Position numbers and translations under genes: made by a program
The notes under the pieces: generated by a model
What the model was told of the DNA's origin: nothing
What the model saw: the letters and a program-made list of their open reading frames with translations, nothing else
The model's database searches: none
Source: Arenibacterium halophilum
Lineage (GTDB): Bacteria; Pseudomonadota; Alphaproteobacteria; Rhodobacterales; Rhodobacteraceae
Assembly (NCBI RefSeq): GCF_005938225.1
Contig: NZ_VCPC01000003.1
Location: 372,001-436,000, forward strand
DNA length: 64,000 nucleotides
Direction of reading: 5' to 3'
Shown here: one piece after another, positions 26,036 through 34,874 of the stretch
Layout of the letters: each line of letters begins with the position of its first letter
Numbering within the stretch: position 1 is the stretch's first letter

Positions 26036-27103
26036 ATGACCACACCCATTCTTTCCGTCCGCAACGCCGTCAAACGCTATGGGCAGGTCCATGCACTGGA
26101 CCATGTCGATCTTGACGTGGCCGATGGTGAATTCCTGACGCTGCTGGGGCCGTCGGGGTCGGGCAAGACAACTCTTCTAAGCGCGATTGCCGGGTTCATC
26201 CGCCCCGACGAGGGCTCGATCCACCTGCGCGACCGTGAAATCACCGCCGCTCCGCCGGAACAACGCGATTTCGGGATGGTGTTCCAGGGCTATGCCCTGT
26301 TTCCCACCATGACGGTGCGCGACAACGTGGCCTTTCCGCTGAAAGTGCGCCGCCGTCCCGCCGCCGAGATCGCGGCGCGGGTAACGGAATGCCTCGCGCT
26401 GGTGCAGATGGAGCAATACGCCGACCGGATGCCGCAACAGCTCTCGGGCGGGCAGCAGCAGCGGGTCGCACTGGCGCGCGCCCTGTCGTTCAAACCGCAG
26501 GTGTTGCTGTTGGATGAACCGCTGTCGGCCCTCGACAAGAAGCTGCGCGCCGATCTTCAGTGGGAGCTGAAGGCGCTGCACGATCAGCTTGGCGTGACGT
26601 TCATCTATGTCACCCACGATCAGGACGAGGCGCTGTCGATGTCGGACCGCATCGTGATTCTGCGCGACGGCAAAATTCAGCAGCAGGGCGCCCCGGGCGA
26701 GTTGTACAACCGCCCGCGCACCGCTTTTGTTGCCGATTTTCTGGGTAAATCGAACTTTATCGATGTCAGCGTTTCGAGTGAAGCCGACGGCGTGTTCCAC
26801 TGCCAGGCCAAGGGCGCGCAATTCGAGGTGGACGCCAAGGGCGCCTCGGCCAGCCAGGTGTCCCGTGTGGCGCTGCGCCCGGAGCGGCTGCGGCTGGCGG
26901 AACCGGGGCAGGAATTTCTGCCCGCGACGGTGAAACAGGTCAGCTATCTGGGCGAACGCTGCCAGGTGATCGTGACCCACGACCAGCTGGGAGAGCTGCT
27001 GGTCTCCTGCCCGACGTGGAAAACCGGGATCAACCCGCGCGCCGGGCTGCCCGTCAGCATCGGCTGGGACAGGGACGCCTGCGTGCCGCTGACCAACGAT
27101 TAA
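26036..27103 (+). CDS. ABC transporter ATP-binding protein, PotA/spermidine-putrescine type
   Basis: ATPase of 355 residues for the importer encoded by the next three genes. Walker A GPSGSGKTTLL near residue 41, Q-loop VFQGYALFPTMTV, signature LSGGQQQRVALARAL near 138, Walker B VLLLDEPLSALD near 160, and His switch VTHDQDEAL near 196. The C-terminal 110 residues are a TOBE-type regulatory domain (VSRVALRPERLRLAEPG). This build is typical of the polyamine/opine/ferric class of ABC importers. It opens an operon running to 35527 with gaps under 70 bases. Confidence 0.92.
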   Translation: MTTPILSVRNAVKRYGQVHALDHVDLDVADGEFLTLLGPSGSGKTTLLSAIAGFIRPDEGSIHLRDREITAAPPEQRDFGMVFQGYALFPTMTVRDNVAFPLKVRRRPAAEIAARVTECLALVQMEQYADRMPQQLSGGQQQRVALARALSFKPQVLLLDEPLSALDKKLRADLQWELKALHDQLGVTFIYVTHDQDEALSMSDRIVILRDGKIQQQGAPGELYNRPRTAFVADFLGKSNFIDVSVSSEADGVFHCQAKGAQFEVDAKGASASQVSRVALRPERLRLAEPGQEFLPATVKQVSYLGERCQVIVTHDQLGELLVSCPTWKTGINPRAGLPVSIGWDRDACVPLTND

Positions 27104-27145
27104 GCCGAACGAAACAACAAGAACCAGACCAACAAGGAGAGAACT

Positions 27146-28279
27146 GTGACTGATACAACGGATTTCGAAGCCAAGCGCGATATCGCGGATATCGCTGTTG
27201 AACGTTACAAGCAGGGCCGTCTGACCCGTCGCGGGTTCGTCGCGGCAATGGGCGCGCTGGGCATCCTGCCCGCGCTGAACAGCAAGGCCTTTGCGCAGGC
27301 GAATGAAATCGTCGTCGTGAACTGGGGTGGCACCGCCAAGGACGTGCTGCAAGAGGTTCTGTGCGACACCTACACCGAACTGACCGGCATTCCGGTCGTG
27401 GTCGACGGCTCGGGCCCCTCGGCGGGCAAGATCCGCGCCATGGTGGAAAGCGGCGCCGTGGTCTGGGATCTGTGCGACAGCGGCGCAGGCTCGGCCATCA
27501 TCCTGGAACAGCAGGGTGTCACGCAGCCCATCGACTACTCCATCGTCGACAAGTCCAAAGTGCTGGAAGGCACCGCCTACAACAACGGCGTCGGCAACTA
27601 TGTCTATTCCTATGTTCTGGCGACCAACCCCAAGCTGCTGGGCGGCAACGTGCCCCAGAACTGGGCGGACGTGTGGAATACCAAGGACTTCCCCGGCATG
27701 CGGACCTTCCGCAAATCGGTGCGCGGGATGCTGGAAAGCGCAACCATGGCGCAGGGCGTGCCGCTGGCCGAAGTCTATGACGTGCTGGGCACGGACGAGG
27801 GCATCAAGGCCGGCATCGCCAAATTCCGCGAGCTGCGTGAAAACATCATCGTCTGGGGTTCGGGCAGCGACAGCCAGAACCTGTTCCTGCAAGAGGAAGT
27901 CGCGATCGGCAACATCTGGTCGACCCGCGCGCATCTGCTGAAGGACCAGATGGACGAAGGCAGCTTCAATGTCAGCTTCAATGGCGGCGTCATCGCGCCG
28001 GGCATCTGGGTGGTCCCGAAAGACAACCCCGCCGGCACCGAGGAAGTGATGAAGTTCATTGCCCACGGCCAAAAGCCCGAGTTGCAGGTCAAGTGGCTGG
28101 AAATGATCGGCTCTGGCCCGATCAACCCCGAAGCCGCCCCACTGGTCCCGGCCGAGCTGGCACCGTGGAACCCGTCGAGCCCGGAAAACCTGGCGACCCA
28201 GATCCTCTACAAGGACGAATGGTACGCCAAGAACCAGGTCTCGGCCGAAGAAATGTACGTGGATGCGCTGATCAACTGA
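27146..28279 (+). CDS. PotD-like periplasmic substrate-binding protein with Tat-type signal
   Basis: Binding protein of 377 residues (SBP_bac_8/PotD class). The N-terminus carries a twin-arginine motif, LTRRGFVAAMG at residues 26-36, in a signal ending ...NSKAFAQ. The mature protein begins NEIVVVNWGGTAKDVLQEVL, close to the opening of PotD/PotF-type proteins. Later motifs are YNNGVGNYVYSYVLATNPKLLG and WSTRAHLLKDQMDEG. The start is GTG 27146 with a good upstream RBS (AAGGAGAG). The ligand is not readable; a nitrogen compound such as a polyamine, hydantoin or carbamoyl amino acid would fit the operon. A strong hairpin follows the gene. Confidence 0.9.
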   Translation: MTDTTDFEAKRDIADIAVERYKQGRLTRRGFVAAMGALGILPALNSKAFAQANEIVVVNWGGTAKDVLQEVLCDTYTELTGIPVVVDGSGPSAGKIRAMVESGAVVWDLCDSGAGSAIILEQQGVTQPIDYSIVDKSKVLEGTAYNNGVGNYVYSYVLATNPKLLGGNVPQNWADVWNTKDFPGMRTFRKSVRGMLESATMAQGVPLAEVYDVLGTDEGIKAGIAKFRELRENIIVWGSGSDSQNLFLQEEVAIGNIWSTRAHLLKDQMDEGSFNVSFNGGVIAPGIWVVPKDNPAGTEEVMKFIAHGQKPELQVKWLEMIGSGPINPEAAPLVPAELAPWNPSSPENLATQILYKDEWYAKNQVSAEEMYVDALIN

Positions 28280-28289
28280 TCGGCCCATC

Positions 28290-28314
28290 GGGTCCGGCCG
28301 CGCAGGCCGGACCC
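28290..28314 (+). other. Strong hairpin after the binding-protein gene
   Basis: GGGTCCGGCC (28290-28299) pairs perfectly with GGCCGGACCC (28305-28314) around GCGCA, in the 64-base gap before the permease. No T-tract follows. A hairpin here would protect the binding-protein mRNA or cause partial termination, giving excess binding protein; that effect is inferred. Confidence 0.6.
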
Positions 28315-28343
28315 AACCCATACCGTCAACGCCCGGAGTTCCG

Positions 28344-29186
28344 ATGTTCCGAAACAGCGACAAGATGCGCTATTGGGCCCTGATCCTGCCGGCGCTGGCG
28401 ATCATGGTGACCTTCTATATCTTCCCGGTGCTCGGCATCTGGGAAATCGCCTTTACCGAGCCGACGACCGGCGTCGGCAATTTCGTGCAGATGGCCGAGT
28501 CAAGCGCCGTGCGCACCAGTTTCATCCTGACCTTCCGGGTCGCGGCCATCACCACGCTGGGCTGCCTGATCCTGGGCTACGTCGTGGCCTATGCCATCAG
28601 CAACTTCGCCGGGAAACTGACGCCGCTGATGCTGGCGCTGGTGATCCTGCCGTTCTGGGTGTCGGTTCTGATCCGGTCGTTTTCGTGGATCGTGCTTCTG
28701 GGCCGCTCGGGCCTTGTGAACGACACGCTGCGTGACACTGGCCTCATAGACAGCCCGCTGCGGCTGATGCACAACGAATTCGGCGTGCTGGTCGCGATGA
28801 TCCACGTCATGCTGCCCTTTGCCATCCTGCCGATGCTGACCAATATGCGCGGCATTTCCGACGCCTATGTAAAGGCCGCGCGTGGCCTTGGCGCCAGCGA
28901 ATGGACGGCCTTCCGGCAGGTCTATTTCCCGCAGACGGTGCCGGGTGTGATGTCGGGCGCGCTGCTGGTCTTCGTGCTGTCGCTGGGGTTCTATGTGACG
29001 CCCGCGCTGCTGGGCGGGGGCCGGGTGCTGATGATTTCCGAATACATCACCTATCAAATCCAGGAATTCCTGAACTGGGGCCTTGGCTCGGCACTGTCCG
29101 TCGCCCTGCTGATCGCCACCGCGCTGGTGCTGCTGATCGCCGCCCGTTTCGTCAACCTGCGCTCGGCGCTGTTGGAGCGCAAGTGA
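28344..29186 (+). CDS. ABC transporter permease 1, PotB type
   Basis: Inner-membrane permease of 280 residues with six hydrophobic helices (for example YWALILPALAIMVTFYIFPV at residues 9-28 and LMLALVILPFWVSVLIRSFS near 95). The cytoplasmic EAA-type loop is AYVKAARGLGASEWTAFRQV at about 173-192, where the ATPase docks. This is the PotB/HydB arrangement. The stop overlaps the next permease start (TGATG). Confidence 0.92.
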   Translation: MFRNSDKMRYWALILPALAIMVTFYIFPVLGIWEIAFTEPTTGVGNFVQMAESSAVRTSFILTFRVAAITTLGCLILGYVVAYAISNFAGKLTPLMLALVILPFWVSVLIRSFSWIVLLGRSGLVNDTLRDTGLIDSPLRLMHNEFGVLVAMIHVMLPFAILPMLTNMRGISDAYVKAARGLGASEWTAFRQVYFPQTVPGVMSGALLVFVLSLGFYVTPALLGGGRVLMISEYITYQIQEFLNWGLGSALSVALLIATALVLLIAARFVNLRSALLERK

Positions 29187-29959
29187 TGCCCCTTTCGACC
29201 TTCCGCATCTTCTTTCAGACCGGCGCATGGCTGATCGTCGCCTTCCTTGTACTGCCCCTGCTGGTGGTGGTTCCGGTCTCGCTGACCGACACCAGCTATA
29301 TCGGGCTGCCCAAGGAACACCTGTCGCTTCAGCACTATGTGAACTACTTCAACTCGCCCGAATGGCTGCACGCCACCTGGACAAGCATCTGGATCGGGCT
29401 GGTGGTGGCGACCTGCGCGTCGGCGCTGGGCACGTCCTTTGCCATCGGTTGCTGGTTCCTGTCCGACAAGGCCTCGGCCATCGCGCGCTGGGTGCTGATC
29501 ACGCCGATCCTTGTGCCGCCGGTGGTGCAGTCGCTGGGGTTCTATCGCTTCTGGGTGAAGCTGGGGCTGATCGACACCAGCGCGGGCGTGATCCTGGCGC
29601 ACACGCTGCTGGCGCTGCCCTATGTCTCGATCTCGGTTTTTGCGGCACTGGCGAACCTTGATCGCAATATCCCGCGCGCCGCGCGCAGCCTTGGCGCCTC
29701 GGTCTGGCAGACAGTTCTGGCCGTAATCGTGCCCGCCGCCAAGCCCGGCATCCTGACCGGATTTGTCTTTGCCTTCATCGTCAGCTTCGATGAAATCGTG
29801 GGTGTGCTGTTCATCACCGTGCGCCGGGTCACCACCCTGCCGAAACAGATCTGGGAAGGCATCCAGGACAACATCGACCCGACCATCGCGGCGGTCGCCA
29901 CCCTGCTTGTGATCCTGACCCTGATCGTCACCGCCATCGGAGCCCTGCGCCGCACATGA
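29186..29959 (+). CDS. ABC transporter permease 2, PotC type
   Basis: Second inner-membrane permease, 257 residues, six helices (GAWLIVAFLVLPLLVVVPVS at about 12-31). The EAA loop is NIPRAARSLGASVWQTVLAV near 160-180. ATG 29186 overlaps the stop of permease 1. Its own stop overlaps the amidohydrolase start by four bases, tying transport and catabolism into one translation unit. Family and partner are clear; the substrate is not. Confidence 0.92.
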   Translation: MPLSTFRIFFQTGAWLIVAFLVLPLLVVVPVSLTDTSYIGLPKEHLSLQHYVNYFNSPEWLHATWTSIWIGLVVATCASALGTSFAIGCWFLSDKASAIARWVLITPILVPPVVQSLGFYRFWVKLGLIDTSAGVILAHTLLALPYVSISVFAALANLDRNIPRAARSLGASVWQTVLAVIVPAAKPGILTGFVFAFIVSFDEIVGVLFITVRRVTTLPKQIWEGIQDNIDPTIAAVATLLVILTLIVTAIGALRRT

Positions 29960-31323
29960 CCCGCACGCTGCTGAAGAACGCCCATTACATCTCGCACGAG
30001 TCGGGGCTGCCCGAAGTCCGCGCCGGGCATATCGCGATCGAGGGTGACAGGATCGCCGCCATCGTGCCCGAGCTGTCGGGGACCGAGTTTGCCGATTTCG
30101 AGCCGCTGGATTTCAGCGGGCGGCTGGTGTCGCCGGGGCTGATCAACTCGCATACCCACGCCGTGCTTCTGGTGCTGCGCGGCACGGTCGAGGATATCGA
30201 GGGCAACCTCGTCTATCAGTACATGGTGCCCGCGTCTTACTTGCTGGAGCCGCAACAGCGCGCAGCCATCGCGCGCCTTGCCTGTGCCGAGGCGATCCGC
30301 TCGGGCACCACGACGATGGTCGATCCGCTGCGCCACGTTGCCGACTACGCGCCTGCGATGATTGAAACGGGGATGCGCCTGTGGCTGGCCGAAAGCTGCG
30401 CCGATGCGGTCACCACCGAGGTCGGGCGCGGCACCTACCGGTTCGACCGCGACTTTGGCGAAACCTTCCTGACCCGCACGCGCGACCTGATCGACCGCTT
30501 TCACGGCGCCGAAAACGACCGCGTGCGCGTGATGATCGCGGCCCATGCGCCCGACAATTGCAGCCCCTGGATGCTGGGCGAGTTGAAGGCGCTGGCGCAG
30601 CAGCACGGGTTGCGCCGCACCGTCCATCTAAGCCAGATCATCAGCGAGAAGCAGCAGGTCGAGGCGCTGCATGGCTGCACCTCGACCGAGTACCTTGACC
30701 GGAACGGCTTCCTTGGCGACGACCTGATCGCCGTGCACTGGACCTTCTGCAACGAAAGCGATGTGGCGCGGCTCGCCGAAACCGGCACATGGCTGGCGCA
30801 TTGCCCGGCTTCGATGTCGGCCAAGGGGCCGCATCCGCTGCCGATGAAGGCGATCCTGGATCACGGCGTGAAGATCGTGATCGGCACCGACAACATGACC
30901 GAAGACATGTTCCACGCCATGAAGATGGCGATGACGCTGCACCGGGGCGCCTATGGCCGCGCGGTGACGCCCGCGCCGCAGACCGTGTTCAACTATGCCA
31001 CCGTCAATGCCGCCCGCGCGCTGGATCACTCCGGCATCGGACAGATCGCACCGGGGATGAAGGCCGATCTGGCGGTGTTCAACCTGATGACGCCCGCGAT
31101 GGCGCCGCGTCTCTCGGCCGTTTCGAACCTTGTGCATTACGGCCACCCCGGCGTGGTGACCGATACGATGGTCGATGGCCGGTTCCTGATGCGCGACGGG
31201 CAGCTGACCACCATCGACGAACCCGCCGCCATCGCCGAGGCGCAGGCCGCGACCGATTCCATGTGGGCGCGGTTTGCCGAGCAGGAAAAAGGCGTGCCGC
31301 TGCCCGCCACCGACCTCGCGTGA
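29956..31323 (+). CDS. Metal-dependent amidohydrolase/deaminase (SsnA/TrzN/AtzB class)
   Basis: Cytoplasmic hydrolase of 455 residues with a TIM-barrel amidohydrolase core. Metal ligands visible: HxH in LINSHTHAV (about residues 64-68), His in RRTVHLSQIISEKQ near 220, His in LIAVHWTF near 260, and Asp in IVIGTDNMTEDMFHAM near 315. The class removes amino or chloro groups or opens rings of cyclic nitrogen compounds, including purines, pyrimidines, triazines and guanine-like substrates. In this operon a role on a cyclic ureide or related nitrogen ring is likely but not proven. It overlaps the permease by four bases. The C-terminal beta strand region (LAVFNLMTPAMAPR) is normal. Confidence 0.88.
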   Translation: MTRTLLKNAHYISHESGLPEVRAGHIAIEGDRIAAIVPELSGTEFADFEPLDFSGRLVSPGLINSHTHAVLLVLRGTVEDIEGNLVYQYMVPASYLLEPQQRAAIARLACAEAIRSGTTTMVDPLRHVADYAPAMIETGMRLWLAESCADAVTTEVGRGTYRFDRDFGETFLTRTRDLIDRFHGAENDRVRVMIAAHAPDNCSPWMLGELKALAQQHGLRRTVHLSQIISEKQQVEALHGCTSTEYLDRNGFLGDDLIAVHWTFCNESDVARLAETGTWLAHCPASMSAKGPHPLPMKAILDHGVKIVIGTDNMTEDMFHAMKMAMTLHRGAYGRAVTPAPQTVFNYATVNAARALDHSGIGQIAPGMKADLAVFNLMTPAMAPRLSAVSNLVHYGHPGVVTDTMVDGRFLMRDGQLTTIDEPAAIAEAQAATDSMWARFAEQEKGVPLPATDLA

Positions 31324-31336
31324 CAAGGAGACACTC

Positions 31337-32098
31337 GTGACATTCTCGATCATCGGCCGTTGCGCCCGCACCGGCGCCTTTGGCGGCGCGATCACCACCT
31401 CTGATCTGGCGGTGGGTAGCCGCTGCCTGCGTCTGGCTCATGGCAAGGGCGCGATGCTGTCGCAGCACCGCACCGACAGCCGGCTGGGCGATCTGGGGAT
31501 CTCGCTGCTGGCGGCAGGGGAAACCGCGCAGGACACGGTGTCAAAGGTCTCGGCCTCGTCCTCGGCCATCGAATGGCGCCAGATTGGCGCGCTGGATGCG
31601 CGGGGGCGCGCGGCGGTGTACCACGGGCGGCGGATGTATTCGATCTATACCCATTCCATCGGCAAGGATTGCCTTGCGCTGGGCAACATTCTTGCCAATG
31701 ACGGCGTGACCGATGCCATGGCCGCCGCCTTCGAGGCCGCGCCCGATGCGCCTTTGGGTGAACGGCTGGTTGCCGCGCTCGAAGCGGGCCGCGATGCCGG
31801 GGGCGAGGTGCTTGGCCCGCTGCGGTCGTCCGCCGTGCGGGTGACGGGCGAACACGGGATCGACGCGGTGGACCTGCGCGTGGACATATCGGAGGAAACG
31901 GCGGTCGAGGATTTGCGCGCGCTCTACGATGCCTATGCCGGCCGCGCCGACGCCCTGCGCCGCGTCGCGCTGGAGCCTGACACGATGCCGGTGCTGCGGT
32001 CCCTGTTCGAGGCCAGCATCGACCGTATCGCCGAACTGGGGCTTGAGGCGCGGTTCCCCACCGCGCGCCACCGCGACAGCTGGACCCTGCGGGACTAG
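31337..32098 (+). CDS. DUF1028 protein, predicted Ntn-type hydrolase (copy 2)
   Basis: A 253-residue paralogue of the protein encoded at 23295-23966. The start is GTG 31337 because AAGGAG sits at 31325-31330 and because this start places Thr at position 2 (MTFSIIGRC), the expected nucleophile of this Ntn-fold family. Shared blocks with copy 1 are TTS, SQxRTDxRL, WRQIGAL, LALGNILANDGV, EVLGPLRSSAV and VDLRVD. It has a C-terminal extension of about 30 residues (SIDRIAELGLEARF...). It lies between the amidohydrolase and the flavoenzyme in the importer operon. The biochemical substrate of DUF1028 is unknown. Confidence 0.88.
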   Translation: MTFSIIGRCARTGAFGGAITTSDLAVGSRCLRLAHGKGAMLSQHRTDSRLGDLGISLLAAGETAQDTVSKVSASSSAIEWRQIGALDARGRAAVYHGRRMYSIYTHSIGKDCLALGNILANDGVTDAMAAAFEAAPDAPLGERLVAALEAGRDAGGEVLGPLRSSAVRVTGEHGIDAVDLRVDISEETAVEDLRALYDAYAGRADALRRVALEPDTMPVLRSLFEASIDRIAELGLEARFPTARHRDSWTLRD

Positions 32099-32102
32099 CG
32101 CG

Positions 32103-33401
32103 ATGCGGGGACAGTCGGTTTACTGGGATCAGATCGACGCACCGGCGCCCACCCCCGCGCCCGAGATGCCGCGCGCAGTTGACGTGGCGGTGATCGGCGC
32201 GGGCTATACCGGGCTGACGGTGGCTATCCACCTTGCGCGCGCCGGGCGCCGCGTGGCCGTTCTCGACGCGGGCCGGATCGGGGCGGGCTGTTCATCACGC
32301 AATGGAGGCATGGTTGGCCCCAGCTTCCACAAGCTGGGTTCGGCGGGTTTGCTGGCCCGCTATGGCGAGGAAAAGACGCTGGCCCTGATGCGCGAGGGCA
32401 TCCTTGCGCTGGACCATTTCGAACAGTTCGTCGCGGACGAGGGGCTGGATTGTGACCTGCAAATGCGCGGGCGGTTCCGGGGCGCGCGCACTCGCGCGGA
32501 TTACGAATCGACCGCGCGCGAATGCAACTGGTTGGGCCGCAACCTTGGCCTGCCCACCGACATGGTGCCGCAATCCGACCAGCGGGGCGAGATCGGCAGC
32601 GACTTTTACCGGGGCGGCGTGATCTATCACCGCGACGGCGGTATCCATCCGCGCAAGCTGGTGCTGGAACTGGCGCGCAAGGCCGCCGAGGCCGGGGCGC
32701 TGCTGCTGCCCGACTGCGCCGTTTCCGCCATGCGGCGCGATCTGAAAGGGGTCGAGTTGATGACCGCGCGGGACGTGCTGCGCGCGGATGAGGTGGTCGT
32801 CGCGACCAACGCCTACGCCGACAGCCGCACGCCCCAGATGGCAAAGCGCATCGTGCGCATCGAAACCGCCGCCGTGGCAACGCCAGAGCTGTCGCCCGAG
32901 CTGATGGCGAGCCTGACGCCCAAGGGCCGCATGTTCGGGGAATCGGGGCGCATCTTCATGTGGTTCCGCCCCACGCCCGACGGCAAGCGGTTCATTTTTG
33001 GGGGACGGATCGGCGGGGCGGGGGCGTCACCCACTGCGCGCAAGGCCGCGTTTGCCGCCTCGGTCAAACGCGTGTTTCCACAGCTGGACCCGGTTGAATT
33101 CGACCACGCGTGGTCGGGTTACGTCGCCTATACCCCCGATCACAGCCCGCATCTGGGGCAGATTGACGATGGCGTCTGGATCGCGGGGGGGTATTGTGGC
33201 TCGGGCGTGACGCGCAGCGTATACTTCGGTGCAAAGCTGGCGCGACGGATGCTGCGCCAGCCCGGCGGCGAAACGGCCTTCGACGATTTACCATTTTCGC
33301 CGGTGCCCTTCCGGCCCTTCGCGGGGCTGGGCGCGCGGGCTCTCACCCGCTGGTACGCCTGGCAGGACGCCCGCGACCTGCGCCGCCGCGACACGGATTG
33401 A
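32103..33401 (+). CDS. DAO-family FAD-dependent oxidoreductase (PuuB-like)
   Basis: Flavoenzyme of 432 residues. It opens YWDQIDAPAP and then shows the FAD dinucleotide fold VDVAVIGAGYTGLTVAIHLA near residues 26-45 and GRIGAGCSSRNGG near 58. The C-terminal FAD segment is IAGGYCGSGVTRSVYFG near 365. Leading YW followed by this fold is typical of the gamma-glutamylputrescine oxidoreductase (PuuB) branch of the D-amino acid oxidase family. It would oxidatively deaminate an amine or amino acid, giving a keto acid or aldehyde. In this locus it could act on the D-amino acids released by the carbamoylase. It starts four bases after the DUF1028 stop. Confidence 0.88.
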   Translation: MRGQSVYWDQIDAPAPTPAPEMPRAVDVAVIGAGYTGLTVAIHLARAGRRVAVLDAGRIGAGCSSRNGGMVGPSFHKLGSAGLLARYGEEKTLALMREGILALDHFEQFVADEGLDCDLQMRGRFRGARTRADYESTARECNWLGRNLGLPTDMVPQSDQRGEIGSDFYRGGVIYHRDGGIHPRKLVLELARKAAEAGALLLPDCAVSAMRRDLKGVELMTARDVLRADEVVVATNAYADSRTPQMAKRIVRIETAAVATPELSPELMASLTPKGRMFGESGRIFMWFRPTPDGKRFIFGGRIGGAGASPTARKAAFAASVKRVFPQLDPVEFDHAWSGYVAYTPDHSPHLGQIDDGVWIAGGYCGSGVTRSVYFGAKLARRMLRQPGGETAFDDLPFSPVPFRPFAGLGARALTRWYAWQDARDLRRRDTD

Positions 33402-33413
33402 CGAAAGGACAGG

Positions 33414-34874
33414 ATGATGGAGTTCGACACGGTGATCCACGGCGGCACGCTGGTCACGGCCAGCGAAACCGCCAGGGGCGACATCGGCATCCGCGACGGG
33501 CGCATCGTGGCGCTGGCCGAACGGCTGGACGGCGGCAACCGCCGCATCGACGCGGGCAACCGGCTTGTCATGCCCGGCGGGATCGAGGCGCACGCCCATA
33601 TCGCGCAGGAAAGCTCATCCGGCATCATGGGCGCCGACGATTACCTCAGCGGGTCGATCTCGGCGGCGTTTGGAGGCAATTCGTCCTTCATCCCCTTTGC
33701 CGCCCAGCATCGCGGGCAAAGCATTGACGACGTGATCGCCACCTATGACGCTCGCGCCGCGCGGTCGGTCATCGACTACAGCTATCACCTGATCGTCACC
33801 GATCCGAGCGCCGAGGTGCTGGAGGATCAGCTGCCGCGCGCCTTCCAGCGGGGCATCACCTCGTTCAAGGTGTTCATGACCTATGACATGATGAACATCG
33901 GAGATGGCGGGATGCTGGACATCCTGACCGTGGCGCGCGCCCATGGTGTCATCACCATGGTCCACGCCGAAAACAACGACATGATCAAGTGGATGAACGC
34001 GCGGCTGGCAAAGGCCGGGCTGACCGAGCCGCGCTATCACGCGATCTCGCGCCCCGAGCTGGCCGAGGAAGAGGCGATCAACCGCGCGGTATCGCTGGCA
34101 AAGCTGGTCGATGCGCCGCTGTTCATCGTGCATGTGTCGACGGCCGGCGGCGCCGCCATCGTTCAACGCGAGCGGCTGGCGGGTACGCGGCTGTTTGCCG
34201 AAACCTGCCCGCAGTACCTGGCGCTGACGCGCGAGGCGCTGGATCGTCCGGGCATGGAGGGCGCGAAATTCGTCTGCTCTCCGCCGCTGCGCGATGCTGA
34301 AACGCAGGATGCGCTGTGGAGTCATGTGCGTGCGGGCACGTTTGACTCGGTCAGTTCCGACCATGCGCCCTATCGCTATGACGAGACGGGCAAATTCATG
34401 AACGGACGCGATATTCCCTATCCCAGGATCGCCAATGGGATGCCCGGGATCGCGGCGCGGCTGCCTTACCTGTTCTCGGAAGGCGTGGTGGGCGGGCACC
34501 TGTCGTTGCAGGATTTCGTGGCGCTTGGGTCGTCCAATGCCGCGCGCATCTTTGGCATGACGAAAAAGGGCGGGCTGGCGCCGGGGAAGGATGCCGACAT
34601 TGCCATCTGGAACCCCGAGGCGACGCGCACGATGACGCTGGCCGGCCAGCACGACTCGATGGATTACACCCCGTTCGAGGGGATGGAGCTGACCGGCGTG
34701 CCCGAGGTGGTGATGAACCGGGGCGCGGTGATCGTCGAACACGGAGAATTGCGCGCGACAGAGGGGCAGGGGCAATTCGTCGCCCGCGCGCCCCACGCCC
34801 TGCGCGGCCCGGGCCACCGGGTCAAGGAACTGGACCCGGCCCGCAATTTCGGCGCAAGGATCGCCCCGGAATGA
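33414..34874 (+). CDS. hydA: Dihydropyrimidinase / D-hydantoinase
   Basis: Cyclic amidohydrolase of 486 residues that opens hydantoins or dihydropyrimidines to N-carbamoyl amino acids. Metal site: HAH at residues 60-62 (GIEAHAHIAQ), the lysine that is carboxylated, Lys152 (SFKVFMTYDMM), MVHAEN near 182, FIVHVSTAGG near 240 and the Asp in SSDHAPYRYD near 315. Its length matches D-hydantoinases. Two adjacent ATGs (33414 and 33417) are possible; AAAGGA at 33404-33409 spaces best with 33417. It overlaps the racemase gene by four bases. D-selectivity is inferred from the neighbouring D-carbamoylase and racemase, not from the residues. Confidence 0.9.
   Translation: MMEFDTVIHGGTLVTASETARGDIGIRDGRIVALAERLDGGNRRIDAGNRLVMPGGIEAHAHIAQESSSGIMGADDYLSGSISAAFGGNSSFIPFAAQHRGQSIDDVIATYDARAARSVIDYSYHLIVTDPSAEVLEDQLPRAFQRGITSFKVFMTYDMMNIGDGGMLDILTVARAHGVITMVHAENNDMIKWMNARLAKAGLTEPRYHAISRPELAEEEAINRAVSLAKLVDAPLFIVHVSTAGGAAIVQRERLAGTRLFAETCPQYLALTREALDRPGMEGAKFVCSPPLRDAETQDALWSHVRAGTFDSVSSDHAPYRYDETGKFMNGRDIPYPRIANGMPGIAARLPYLFSEGVVGGHLSLQDFVALGSSNAARIFGMTKKGGLAPGKDADIAIWNPEATRTMTLAGQHDSMDYTPFEGMELTGVPEVVMNRGAVIVEHGELRATEGQGQFVARAPHALRGPGHRVKELDPARNFGARIAPE

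Noticed and set aside
26177-28363. 728-codon minus-strand open frame across the PotA/PotD-like genes
   Set aside because: Antisense shadow of two genes with full family motifs.
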